A program made the position numbers and the translations under genes. Positions 16,262 to 25,700 of a DNA stretch of 64,000 nt are shown here, in pieces (the stretch's first letter is position 1; each line of letters begins with the position of its first letter). The DNA comes from Candidatus Defluviilinea proxima (GTDB lineage Bacteria > Chloroflexota > Anaerolineae > Anaerolineales > Villigracilaceae), in assembly GCA_016721115.1 (NCBI GenBank), contig JADKIW010000001.1, forward strand, positions 759,501-823,500. The letters are read 5' to 3'. The notes under the pieces are model-generated. The model ran no database searches, was not told the DNA's origin, and was given only the letters and a program-made list of their open reading frames with translations.

Positions 16262-17815
16262 ATGCGACTCCATCTTCGACCCACCTTCCTCTTCCTTTTA
16301 CTTCTCCTCACATCTTGTAATTTGACCAACCCGGCGCAGGCGCTTCCTCCTACGCTCGTGCTTGTTACTGCAAACCCCAATGCATCACCCACCCCGACGC
16401 CTTTTCAACCGTCCGATTCAAATTACATCCCCATCGATGCACCAACTCTCATATCCACCTACACTCCGCTCCCGCCCACGAACACCCCATTACCAACTCT
16501 CGCATTTACAGCAACAGCACTTCCTCAACCGACATCACCATCGCAATCATCGCGCACGCAATATACGCTCTATGCTTTGCTCGATTACTACGGACGTCAA
16601 GTCGCTGCGGACGAGACAGTCGTGTACACGAATCAAACTGGCGTGGCATTGAATGAACTCGTCATGGCCGTAGAGTCCATGCATCGCGGCGGGTTCACGA
16701 TGGAACACATCCTGCTCAACGGCAATCAACTCAACTATGATCTCAACTCGCATCGGCTCACAGTCTATTTGCCGCAACCACTTCAACCTAACTCACAAAT
16801 ATCACTGGCAATGCGTTTCCGTATTGCCATCCCTGCCAAAGTCAAGGATGCGCCCTATGGCTACGATGTGGACCAGGTCAACCTGACGGATTGGTATCCG
16901 TTCGTAGTGCCGTACAGTAACGGCTGGGGCTTGCACGATGAGTCGTATCTTGGCGAACACCTCGTCTACGATGCCGCGGACTTTGATGTGAACATCAAAA
17001 CCGTGGAAGGTGCCATCACCCTCGCCACAAGCGGAGTCGAAGAAGCCAACGGCGAATGGACGCGATATCGTCTCTACGGCGCGCGGACGTTTGCACTGTC
17101 AGCCAGCGACCAATTCCAAGTGGTGGATTCAACTGCGGGCGGGGCACAGATCCGCGCGTACTATTATCCAGGATATGAAGCGGAAGGCTTGGCGATTCTG
17201 AATGCGGCGGTCCGTGCAGTGAATCTGTATTCGTCACAGTTCGCGCCGTATCCGTATGGGAGTCTGAGTGTCGTCCAAGCAGACTTGAACGATGGGCAGG
17301 AGTATGACGGTCTCGTATTTTTGGCGACCAAGTTTTACAACGAATACAACGGCACGGCACGCAGTAACCTTGTGACGATCGGTGTGCATGAGATTGCGCA
17401 TCAATGGTGGTTCGGTTTGGTGGGGAGCGATCAAGCGATGGAGCCATGGCTCGATGAGGCATTGGCCGCGTATAGCGAAGCCATCTTCTATAAATACAGC
17501 TATCCCAACTCGCTCGATTGGTGGTGGCAGTTCCGCGTCAATTACTTTGGCCCCTCGGGGTATGTGGACACGAACGTATATGATGCACCGACATTCCGCG
17601 CGTATGTCAACGCGGCCTATCTCAATGGCGCCAACTTTTTAGAATCCCTAAACTACCGCATGGGCGATGATGCCTTCTACGCTTTTCTACAGGATTATTG
17701 TTCACGCTACGGACGTGGTCACGCCACTGCGTATGATTTCTTTGCCGTCGCAAGGCAGAACACCACGGCAGATATATCCGATCTGATCGCAGCGTATTTC
17801 AAGGGAAGTTATTAA
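16262..17815 (+). CDS. Second M1-family metallopeptidase-like lipoprotein (paralogue)
   Basis: A 517-residue paralogue of the gene at 14615. It has its own lipobox ('LLLTSCNL'), a longer Pro/Ser/Thr linker (about residues 30-100), the same beta domain, and catalytic motifs 'HEIAHQWWFGL' and 'EPWLDEALAAYSE' with the correct x18 spacing. The motif before the zinc site is 'DLNDGQEYDGL', so the Met-Glu of GxMEN is changed to Gln-Glu here. Both are predicted lipid-anchored on the outer face. Tandem duplication with divergence suggests different substrates. Confidence 0.88.
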   Translation: MRLHLRPTFLFLLLLLTSCNLTNPAQALPPTLVLVTANPNASPTPTPFQPSDSNYIPIDAPTLISTYTPLPPTNTPLPTLAFTATALPQPTSPSQSSRTQYTLYALLDYYGRQVAADETVVYTNQTGVALNELVMAVESMHRGGFTMEHILLNGNQLNYDLNSHRLTVYLPQPLQPNSQISLAMRFRIAIPAKVKDAPYGYDVDQVNLTDWYPFVVPYSNGWGLHDESYLGEHLVYDAADFDVNIKTVEGAITLATSGVEEANGEWTRYRLYGARTFALSASDQFQVVDSTAGGAQIRAYYYPGYEAEGLAILNAAVRAVNLYSSQFAPYPYGSLSVVQADLNDGQEYDGLVFLATKFYNEYNGTARSNLVTIGVHEIAHQWWFGLVGSDQAMEPWLDEALAAYSEAIFYKYSYPNSLDWWWQFRVNYFGPSGYVDTNVYDAPTFRAYVNAAYLNGANFLESLNYRMGDDAFYAFLQDYCSRYGRGHATAYDFFAVARQNTTADISDLIAAYFKGSY

Positions 17816-17821
17816 TCGACA

Positions 17822-17881
17822 GTAGGGGCGACCCGCTTGGAAAGATGAAATTACTCAACGGTCCTGATGGGTCGCCCCTAC
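17822..17881. repeat. GTAGGGGCGACCC-type palindromic repeat, copy 1
   Basis: Perfect 13-bp terminal inverted arms GTAGGGGCGACCC (17822-17834) and GGGTCGCCCCTAC (17869-17881) enclose an unrelated 34-bp centre. Copies with the same arms are at 18201-18260, and a compact relative at 57359-57389. Confidence 0.85.
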
Positions 17882-17907
17882 GATATACAACCTGATTCAT
17901 TATATGG

Positions 17908-17936
17908 TTGGCAATTCCCCCACTCCGCTGTATAAT
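17908..17936 (+). promoter_or_regulatory. Strong sigma70-type promoter for a non-coding RNA candidate
   Basis: TTGGCA (17908-17913) and a consensus TATAAT (17931-17936) are separated by the optimal 17 bp. Transcription is expected from about 17942-17944. No start codon with a ribosome site follows before the terminator at 18107. Confidence 0.8.
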
Positions 17937-17941
17937 CCGCC

Positions 17942-18131
17942 AGACTTGAAGTAAGAAAAACCAGTCTGACTCTTTCAATAAGGAAGCATGAACAATATTC
18001 TGAACTGCATGTGTATACGGCGGGGTCGCTAAACCACCGCCTCTGAATTTCCCGTAAACAAACGGCTGAATGCCGCAGACGGTGGGCTTTGACCCCGCAT
18101 ATTCACGAAGTCGTCCATGGACGACTTTTTG
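17942..18131 (+). ncRNA. Structured non-coding RNA candidate of about 190 nt ending in a terminator
   Basis: Between the promoter and a perfect terminator hairpin (18107-18131, AAGTCGTCCA/TGGACGACTT then T5) lies a strongly foldable stretch. CAGACT/AGTCTG (17941-17946 with 17963-17968) forms a small 5' hairpin. A long irregular stem pairs 18011-18027 (ending GCGGGGTC) with 18091-18106 (starting GACCCCGC). Nested inside, CCACCG(CCT)CTG pairs with CAGACGGTGG and CCGT pairs with ACGG. It shows none of the conserved cores I know for SAM, TPP, c-di-GMP-I or T-box leaders, nor a signal-recognition RNA core. It could be a free small RNA or an attenuated leader of cysK 163 bp downstream. Confidence 0.6.
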
Positions 18132-18200
18132 AGTTAACTCCACCGCTTGCAAACGCTGGAAAATTCCAGCTGGCAGACAGCCGTTTTATTTATTTCAAGA

Positions 18201-18260
18201 GTAGGGGCGACCCTTCAGGATTACCGAAGGCTTTGACCGTGCCAGGCGGGTCGCCCCTAC
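18201..18260. repeat. GTAGGGGCGACCC-type palindromic repeat, copy 2
   Basis: The same perfect 13-bp arms as copy 1 (18201-18213 and 18248-18260) with a different 34-bp centre. It occupies most of the space between the RNA candidate and cysK, ending 34 bases before the cysK start. Confidence 0.85.
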
Positions 18261-18293
18261 TCTAACCACAAGCAAACCCAAAGGAGCAATCGT

Positions 18294-19232
18294 ATGAAAA
18301 TCGCAAGCAATGTCACAGAATTGATCGGCAACACCCCGCTCGTCAAACTGAACCGTGTCACCGAAGGCGTCGGTGCAGAAGTGGTCGCCAAGCTGGAATT
18401 TTTCAATCCAGCCCACAGCGTCAAGGACCGCATCGGATTCGCCATGATCGACGCCGCTGAAAAAGCCGGTCTCATCAACAAGGACACCACCCTCGTCGAG
18501 CCCACCAGTGGCAACACCGGCATCGCGCTCGCGATGGTCGCTGCCGCACGTGGATACAAACTCATCCTGACCATGCCCGAGACCATGAGCAAGGAACGCC
18601 GTATGTTACTGCGTGCTTATGGTGCCGAGTTAATCCTGACCCCCGGCCCCGATGGCATGGGCGGAGCGATCCGCAAGGCTGAAGAGATCGTTGCTTCCGA
18701 CCCGAAAAAATACTTCCTGCCACAACAGTTCAAGAACCCGGCCAACCCCGAGATCCATCGCAAGACAACCGCCGAAGAGATCTGGAACGATACCGATGGC
18801 AAAGTAGATATTCTCATCTCTGGCATCGGCACTGGCGGAACCATCACCGGCGTAGGCGAAGTGCTCAAAGCACGCAAGCCCTCATTCAAAGCTATCGCGG
18901 TTGAACCCGATGCATCCCCGGTTCTTTCCGGCGGGACAAAGGGTCCGCATCCCATTCAGGGAATTGGCGCAGGTTTCGTACCCGATGTTCTCAACACAAC
19001 CGTCTACGATGAAGTCATCCGCGTAACAAATGAAAATGCTTTCCAAACCGCCCGCCGCATGGCGCGTGAAGAAGGTCTGTTGGTGGGCATCTCCTCCGGC
19101 GCTGCAACATGGGCCGCATTGCAAGTAGCCGCCCGCCCTGAGAATAAAGGCAAGCTCATTGTAGTCATCATCCCTTCGTTCGGCGAACGCTATCTCTCCA
19201 CTGCTCTCTTCGCCGATCTGGTGGATGGTTAA
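18294..19232 (+). CDS. cysK: Cysteine synthase A (O-acetylserine sulfhydrylase)
   Basis: A 312-residue PLP enzyme making cysteine from O-acetylserine and sulfide. The PLP-binding Lys is in 'HSVKDRIGFAM' (about residue 44), the acetate/substrate loop is 'EPTSGNTGIALAM', the phosphate loop is 'SGIGTGGTITGVG', and 'GISSGAATWAAL' is near the C-terminus. Full length for the family. AAGGAG lies eight bases before ATG. cysE follows after a repeat, giving the two-step cysteine pathway from serine. Confidence 0.97.
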   Translation: MKIASNVTELIGNTPLVKLNRVTEGVGAEVVAKLEFFNPAHSVKDRIGFAMIDAAEKAGLINKDTTLVEPTSGNTGIALAMVAAARGYKLILTMPETMSKERRMLLRAYGAELILTPGPDGMGGAIRKAEEIVASDPKKYFLPQQFKNPANPEIHRKTTAEEIWNDTDGKVDILISGIGTGGTITGVGEVLKARKPSFKAIAVEPDASPVLSGGTKGPHPIQGIGAGFVPDVLNTTVYDEVIRVTNENAFQTARRMAREEGLLVGISSGAATWAALQVAARPENKGKLIVVIIPSFGERYLSTALFADLVDG

Positions 19233-19238
19233 TTTTTT

Positions 19239-19306
19239 ACCGCGAAGAGCGCGAAGAACGCCAAGTTTTTAAAGGTTTTCTTCGCGCTCTTTGCGGGCTT
19301 GGCGGT
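19239..19306. repeat. 68-bp inverted repeat between cysK and cysE
   Basis: ACCGCGAAGAGCGCGAAGAA at the left and CTTCGCGCTCTTTGCGG at the right pair as imperfect arms, closed by GCCAAG/CTTGGC. It belongs to another dispersed intergenic palindrome type, different from the GTAGGGGCG repeats, and may reduce read-through from cysK into cysE. Confidence 0.7.
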
Positions 19307-19342
19307 TCAAATTCGCCCGCCAAAAGTCAAGTAGGAGTAAGT

Positions 19343-20053
19343 ATGGTATTCAAAACAATTCATGACGATGTTCAATCCGTTCTTGAGCGCGACCCAGCCG
19401 CCCGCAATGTGCTCGAGGTGCTGATCTGTTACCCCGGTCTACATGCCATCTGGGCACACCGCTTTTCACATAAACTTTGGAAGAACAATATCAAGCTACT
19501 GGCACGCGGAATCTCTCAAGTCATGCGCAGTATCACCGGCGTCGAAATTCACCCAGGCGCAACGATCGGTCACAACTTCTTTATCGATCACGGTATGGGC
19601 GTTGTCATTGGCGAGACCGCTGAGATCGGCGATAACGTCACCATCTATCACGGCGTCACGCTCGGCGGAACCAGCCTGCACAAAACCAAACGTCATCCCA
19701 CCATCGAAGATCACGTCGTCATCGGTGCAGGCGCAAAAGTTCTCGGCGCCATCACCATCGGCGCGAACAGTCGCATCGGCGCGAACGCAGTAGTGGTCAA
19801 ATCCACGCCGCCCGATTCTGTAGTGGTCGGTGTACCAGGTCAGGTCGTTGTGCGCGAACATGCCAAGCACACACCTCAAGAAAAAGTTGACCTCGAACAT
19901 GGAAGCCTGCCCGATACCATCGGTGAGACTCTTGCCGCCCTCATTGAACATGTCGAGTCGCTTGAGAAGCGCGTCAACGGCGGAGAGAAGTATGGTCCCG
20001 TCTTGCATGCGCCCGAACACGGAGTTTGGAAAGCTGTGGACTTCTCCATTTAA
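19343..20053 (+). CDS. cysE: Serine O-acetyltransferase
   Basis: A 236-residue enzyme that acetylates serine with acetyl-CoA, the step before CysK. The N-terminal helical part contains 'DPAARNVLEVLICYPGLHAI' (in parts) and 'HRFSHKLW'; the left-handed beta-helix of hexapeptide repeats runs from 'GVEIHPGATIGHNFFIDHG' through 'GANSRIGANAVVV'. Catalytic residues are in 'FIDHGMGVVIGETAEIG' and 'TIYHGVTLGG'. The C-terminal tail of about 40 residues is longer than in the short SAT form. GGAG lies just upstream of ATG. Confidence 0.96.
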   Translation: MVFKTIHDDVQSVLERDPAARNVLEVLICYPGLHAIWAHRFSHKLWKNNIKLLARGISQVMRSITGVEIHPGATIGHNFFIDHGMGVVIGETAEIGDNVTIYHGVTLGGTSLHKTKRHPTIEDHVVIGAGAKVLGAITIGANSRIGANAVVVKSTPPDSVVVGVPGQVVVREHAKHTPQEKVDLEHGSLPDTIGETLAALIEHVESLEKRVNGGEKYGPVLHAPEHGVWKAVDFSI

Positions 20054-20497
20054 ATGAATATTTGGGACTTTCAAACCCGCCTCACTCGTCGACTTTTTGT
20101 CTGGTCCGCGTTGAGTGTAGTTTTTTCCACGCTGACAGTTTTCTCTGCAGACACCTTCCTGCGCGGACTCGCGATTCAATGTTTCGTATGGGGAGTCATT
20201 GATGGAGCAATCGCTTTTTTCGGTGAACGTGCGTCAGCGAAGAAAAGGCTGATCGTTCAAGGATCAAATTCGGCTGAGGATGAAGCGAAAGAGTCGCGCT
20301 GGTTGCGTCGCATCTTGTGGGTCAACACCGGCTTGGACGTTCTCTACATCCTTGGTGGAGTCTGGTTGATGAAAACATGGGGAGCGGAGAATCCACTTTG
20401 GCGTGGTCATGGAATGGGAATCATTCTGCAGGGTGGATTCCTGTTCTTATTTGACTTTTTCCATGCGGTTTCCCTACGAAGTGTACGAATAAGCTAA
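20054..20497 (+). CDS. Small membrane protein (DUF6992-like) following cysE
   Basis: A 147-residue protein with four hydrophobic segments ('LFVWSALSVVFSTLTVF', 'GLAIQCFVWGVIDGAIAFF', 'TGLDVLYILGGVWLM', 'GIILQGGFLFLFDFF'). ATG starts on the base right after the cysE stop codon, so it is coupled to cysE. The 'GVIDGAIAFFGERASAKK' and 'NTGLDVLYILGG' segments resemble the DUF6992 family. Function is unknown, and a link to cysteine metabolism rests only on position. Confidence 0.75.
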   Translation: MNIWDFQTRLTRRLFVWSALSVVFSTLTVFSADTFLRGLAIQCFVWGVIDGAIAFFGERASAKKRLIVQGSNSAEDEAKESRWLRRILWVNTGLDVLYILGGVWLMKTWGAENPLWRGHGMGIILQGGFLFLFDFFHAVSLRSVRIS

Positions 20498-20571
20498 ACG
20501 TTCACTAAGAAGTTTCATCGCGTTCGGTTTCTCTGGTAAAATCCCGCCTCGATTTCGGAGGCAGTAAAGAA

Positions 20572-21456
20572 ATGGATTTGGAACACAGCACAATCGAAAC
20601 GAACGGCGTTAAATTACACGTCGTGCAGGCGGGGCCTAAAAGCGGAATACCTATCGTACTTTTGCATGGCTTTCCTGAATTTTGGTATGGGTGGAGAAAC
20701 CAAATTCCCGCGTTAGCAGAGGCGGGATGCAGAGTCATTATCCCTGACCAACGCGGATACAACTTGAGCGATAAACCCAAAGGCGTGAAGAATTATGATG
20801 TATTTACTCTGGTCAAAGATATCATCGGTTTGATCGACGCACTTGGTTATGAAAAAGTAAATCTGGTGGGGCATGATTGGGGCGCTGTGGTTGCATGGAC
20901 ACTAGCGATCAAATATCCCGAACGATTGCATAAACTTAGCATCATGAATGTCCCGCATCCCACCGTGATGCGACGTTTTCTGATGCGCGACTTCGAACAG
21001 ATGCGTCGCTCGTGGTATGTCATGTTCTTTCAATTACCATGGATCCCTGAATTAGGAATGCGCATCAACGATTGGCATAACCTGATCCGTGCGACACATG
21101 GCACAAGCAAGATCGGTTCGTTCATCAACGAAGACATTGAGAAATACAAAGAAGCCTGGTCACAACCCGATGCAATGACGTCCATGATCAACTGGTATCG
21201 CGCCATTGTCCGCAACCAAACATGGGCATCCAACGAAAACATGCGCGTCAAAGTCCCAACCTTGATGATGTGGGGCATGAAAGACTTCGCGCTTACACAC
21301 CGCATGGCCCGTCCCAGCATGGATTATGTGGACGAAGGTAACCTGATCCTCTTCCCCGAAGCTACACACTGGGTGCAACACGATGCCGCCGAAGAAGTGA
21401 ATCACTATCTGACTGATTTTATTTTGGACAAGGCGAGTCAGATCGCGATTCGTTGA
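20572..21456 (+). CDS. Alpha/beta hydrolase, epoxide hydrolase-like
   Basis: A 294-residue soluble alpha/beta hydrolase. Oxyanion-hole motif 'HGFPEFWYGW', nucleophile elbow 'GHDWGAVVAW' with Asp (as in epoxide hydrolases and dehalogenases rather than Ser esterases), acid in 'WGMKDFALT' and catalytic His in 'EATHWVQHD' are all present. Cap-domain residues lie between about 135 and 210. CGGAGGC lies about 12 bases before ATG. Likely hydrolyses an epoxide or haloalkane; substrate cannot be set from sequence. Confidence 0.88.
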   Translation: MDLEHSTIETNGVKLHVVQAGPKSGIPIVLLHGFPEFWYGWRNQIPALAEAGCRVIIPDQRGYNLSDKPKGVKNYDVFTLVKDIIGLIDALGYEKVNLVGHDWGAVVAWTLAIKYPERLHKLSIMNVPHPTVMRRFLMRDFEQMRRSWYVMFFQLPWIPELGMRINDWHNLIRATHGTSKIGSFINEDIEKYKEAWSQPDAMTSMINWYRAIVRNQTWASNENMRVKVPTLMMWGMKDFALTHRMARPSMDYVDEGNLILFPEATHWVQHDAAEEVNHYLTDFILDKASQIAIR

Positions 21457-21542
21457 TGTTTCAAAACGTCACAGTACGACAAAACAGAATTCTTCTCTGA
21501 TATTTACATTGTTATAGGTTGGAAACCAGTGAGATCAGTTAA

Positions 21543-21579
21543 CAAGCAAGAGAATACATTGAATGTATTCTCTTGCTTG
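21543..21579. terminator. Long palindrome between convergent genes
   Basis: An 18-bp arm (CAAGCAAGAGAATACATT) and its exact complement meet with a one-base centre. It sits between the hydrolase gene and the end of the large minus-strand gene and can act as a terminator for both, although no long T-tract is present. Confidence 0.6.
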
Positions 21580-21623
21580 CACAATAACATACTCTGCTAA
21601 CCACAGTATATGTTAAATTTACC

Positions 21624-22700
21624 CTACGGTGCAGCGATCACCAACTCCGTGGTCATCCCCACATCATCCAACGAGGTGTACCAGTAGTCGGTCGTCAGAC
21701 TTTCGGTCGGGATCCCCAGGATCTCGTTGAAACTGCTCAGGTACTTCGTTCTCTCACTTGTGAACACCTTCACCCCGTTCGTGCTCACCACTCGCACTGG
21801 TCCTCCGTTGATCCCATACCGCGGGAACACTCTCTGCCCCGGCAGGATCGAGTACGGTGTCGTGTTCTTCTTCACCCCTCCGATGTACACATCCACTTCC
21901 GCTGTCTCTGTCTCACTTGGGTTCCCGATCACCAGGTACGTGATCATGCTGGCATCATCCAATGAGGTGAACCAGAGCTCGGTCGAGGTTTGAGCTATCG
22001 GGTACCCCAACACTTCATTGAAACTGTTCCCATACTTCGTTCTCTCGCTCGTGAACACCTTCACTCCGTTCGTGCTCACCACTCGTACCGGTCCGCCGTT
22101 GATCCCATATCGCGGGAACACTCTCTGCCCAGGTAGGATCGAGTACGGTGTTGTGTTCTTCTTCACGCCTCCGATGTACACATCCACTTCCGCTGTCTCC
22201 GTCTCACTTGGGTTCCCGATCACCAGGTACGTGATCATTCCCGCATCGTCATAGCTCGTGAACCAGAACTCGGTGTCCAGTTGGGTCGAGGGGAACCCCA
22301 TCACTTCGTTGAAGCTGTTCCCATACTTCGTTCTCTCGCTCGTGAACACACTCACTCCGTTCGTGCTCACCACTCGTACCGGTCCGCCGTTGATCCCATA
22401 GCGCGGGTACACTCGCTGCCCAGGCGGGATCGAGTACGGTGTTGTGTTCTTCTTCACTCCGCCGATGTACACATCCACTTCCGCTGTCTCTGTCTCGCTT
22501 GGGTTCCCGATCACCAGGTAGGTGATCATGCCCGCATCGTCCAATGAGGTGAACCAGTATTCGGTCGTCAGTTGATCCGCGGGGAACCCGACGATCGAGT
22601 TGAAGCTGCTCCCGTAGATCGCTCGTTGACTCGTGAACATGTTCACTCCGTTCGTGCTTCTCACTCGTACCGGTCCGCCGTTGATCCCGTACCGATTTGT
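21624..22700 (-). repeat. Four tandem 291-bp repeats encoding the 97-aa module (gene A)
   Basis: Units begin 'YGINGGPVRV.STNGV', pass through 'MITYLVIGNPSETETA' and 'VDVYIGGVKKNTTPYSI' and end 'PGQRV(F/Y)PR'. The third and fourth units are nearly identical in DNA; the last ends 'MTTELVIAAP'. The same four-unit block ends the other two large minus-strand genes. Confidence 0.9.
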
Positions 22701-25700
22701 TATACGTCCGCTTGGTGCAACGGTGTAGTTCTTTGGCGGGTTGGTGCCGATCGTTACATTAACTTTGGCATGTTCGTATTCATATGCCCCAATATCACAG
22801 TGACTCCCAAATGGACGTGTCACTCCACGCTGATCCGTCGCGGAGCAATTCGTGTCGTTACCTGTGTCAATCGCGGAACTTCCTACCTGAAGAGGTATGG
22901 TTTGAGTGAAGCCACCATAGTTCCCTAAAGTTCCGAGCTTAGGATCGGCTACGATAATGTTCGTACCACCGGCATATCCGCCTTGGATTACGCTGTCAGT
23001 GATGACAGGAGTGCTAGATACATTATAAATTTGTGCCCCATTAGGAGCGGTGTTTCCCCATAAGATCATATTATGGATAACCGAAGTACTATTACCAGTA
23101 TTGTAGATACCACCACCAAGCGAGTGGGCCACATTATCACTAAGGGTTACATTCGCCATCGTCGGATTACTGGTAGAGTTATATAAGCCACCTCCCTCCC
23201 CCCCAGCAGGTATTCCGTCTACTTCATAGTAAGCCAAGTTGCCGCTGAAAGTGACGTTTGTTAAAATCGGATTATTACCAGACCAATTCATCATTCCACC
23301 TCCACTAGAAGCTGTGTTGTTAGTGAAGGTGACGTTCGTTAGAACAGGATCACAATAGTTAAAGTTTTCCATCCCTCCTCCGCCACGACCTGCGGTATTG
23401 TTGTCAAAAATCACGTTTGTAAGGATAGGACTACTATAATAATCGTTGCGTATTCCCCCGCCTTCAAGCGCAGAGTTGTTGCTAAATACAACATTGGTTA
23501 TTGTTGGGATGTAATATTTTCCCTGATTGTAAAATGGATTGCCATAGTTATACATGCCACCACCATATGTGGCATGATTTCCAACAATGATCAAATTTTT
23601 CACGCTTGGGCTTCCAAGGTTATTATAAATCCCCCCCCCCTTGCCTGCATCGCCTGCATATGTTTCACTATCTGCGTTCCCACCTGTAACTGTGAACCCA
23701 TCCAGCAAAGCAGTAGTATCTGTGTTGCTCGCAACCACAACATGATAGGAATTATCAGTGGTATTCCCTGCCACACCGATATCCCCACTCAAGGTTGTAA
23801 CATTTGTTTGTACATTGCGCTGACTGCGGAGCGTCTCATTGCCTGCAAACCCGCCATAGACTGCGACACCGTTCTTGAGATTGAAAGAAATCGTACGGTC
23901 TGTATTTGTGGTTGGCTTGTACGCCCCTGCCGCGACCCAAATCTCATCATCGCTTGAAGCGACGGACAAGGCCGATTGCAAGTCGGTGTAGGCGTCGGTC
24001 CAGGAGGAACCGTTGTTCAATCCCATCGCGCTCCACTTGACATAATAGGTCATAGGCACATATTCATACGCCCCGATGTCACAGTGACGCCCCTGTGGAC
24101 GGGTCATCCCTCGCTGATCCGTGGCAGGACACGCCACATCATAACCCGCATTAATGGCTGAACTACCAGCTTGTAAGGGGATGGTTTGTGTGAAATCACC
24201 ATAATTTCCCAACGCGCCTAACTTAGGGTTAGTTGTAATAATATTTGTTCCACCTGCATACCCACCTTGCACTACACTGTCACTAATTACTGGAGTACTC
24301 AGAGAACTGGAGATTTGTGCACCTGCGGGGGCATTATTTCCCCATAGAATTGTATTTCTTATAACTGGATAACTCTTGATAACATTATATATTCCACCGC
24401 CACTGGATGTAGCAGTATTATTTGCGATGGTAATATTCGTTATGGTAGGAGACCCTTGGAAGTTGTATATCCCACCACCAATGCCAGCTGTGTTCCCTGT
24501 AACAGTAACATTTGTCAAATTAGGATTGCTAATAAAATTCCCGATCCCCCCGCCTGAAGATGAAGCTGTATTATTCACGAATGTAACATTCGTCAGGTTG
24601 GGAATGCCACTACTATGATTGTACATTCCACCGCCAGATACTTCAGCAATATTTGAGTCGAAAATAATATTGAGCAGGAAGGGGCTGCTACCGTGAAGAT
24701 GATTCCCTATACCGCCACCCCAGTTAGCTTTGTTGGCAATAAAAAATAAATTTTTCAGACTTGGGCTGCCCATAAGATTGTACATTCCACCACCTACGGC
24801 ATGGGGGTCTGAATTGGCATTCGCATTTCCCTTTGTTATTGTGAATCCATCCAATATTGCAGTGTTATCTGTGGCTCCACCTATGACAACATGATACGAA
24901 TTGTCACTATCATCGTCTGTAGCTCCAATATTCCCACTTAAAATAGAGACATTTGTTTCATAATCTCGTTGAGAGAGTAAAGTTTCAGTGCCCGAAAAGC
25001 CGCCATAGACTGCCACGTTGTTCTTGAGCGCGAATGAAATTGTTCGATCAATTCCAGATGTAGGATAATATGTCCCCGCAGCAACCCAAATCTCATCGCC
25101 ATAGAACGAGGCAGAAAGGGCGGATTGTAAATCCGTGAAGGCATCTCCCCAAGAAGTGCCATTATTCGACCCAGTTGCATTCCATTTGACATGATGAATC
25201 TCATGGCGATATTCAAATGCCCCCATATCACAATGTGATTGTTGCGGACGAGTCAGTTCTCGCTGGTCGGTTGTTGCGCAAACTGCATCATTACCAGCAT
25301 CAATTGCAGGTGAACCCGCAAGGAGAGCCATTGTTTTAGTAAAGCCTCCATTGTGTGACAGCCCAGAAAGCAATGGATCCACATTCAAATTGCCTGCACC
25401 TGCATATCCACCTTGTACAATGCTATAACTGACAGTAGCATTTCCATTAACCAATTCCCCGCCAACATTACTCCATAGAATGCTATTCTTTATCATTAAG
25501 TTGCTACCAATATCGTTGGACACCCCTCCACCGCTCATGGCTGTATTTTCACTCATCGTTACATTCAATAAGCTAATACTACTGTCTGAGTTGATGATAC
25601 CGCCCCCAAGGTTAACAGCCGTATTGTTATTGAAGGTCACATTTGTTAAACTCGGATTACTATTATTGTTGGCCATTCCGCCGCCACTGCCTGCCAAGTT

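Noticed and set aside
15377..16273. 298-codon minus-strand open frame opposite the first M1 gene
   Set aside because: The plus strand encodes a complete lipoprotein peptidase with intact motifs; the antisense frame shows no domain or ribosome site.
17942..18131. RNA candidate as 6S RNA, small signal-recognition RNA, T-box or SAM leader
   Set aside because: The 5' and 3' ends do not pair as in 6S RNA, and none of the conserved core sequences of the other classes are visible.
19496..20179. 227-codon minus-strand frame opposite cysE
   Set aside because: It is a shadow of the hexapeptide-repeat coding region of cysE and runs into the next gene.
21624..22700. Regular 291-bp periodicity considered as a CRISPR-like array
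   Set aside because: Units are long, contiguous and coding, with no unique spacers.
21727..22928. Plus-strand open frames opposite the 97-aa modules (for example 21727-21993, 22018-22254, 22281-22547)
   Set aside because: They are antisense images of the tandem repeats, recur identically in each copy, and lack ribosome sites.
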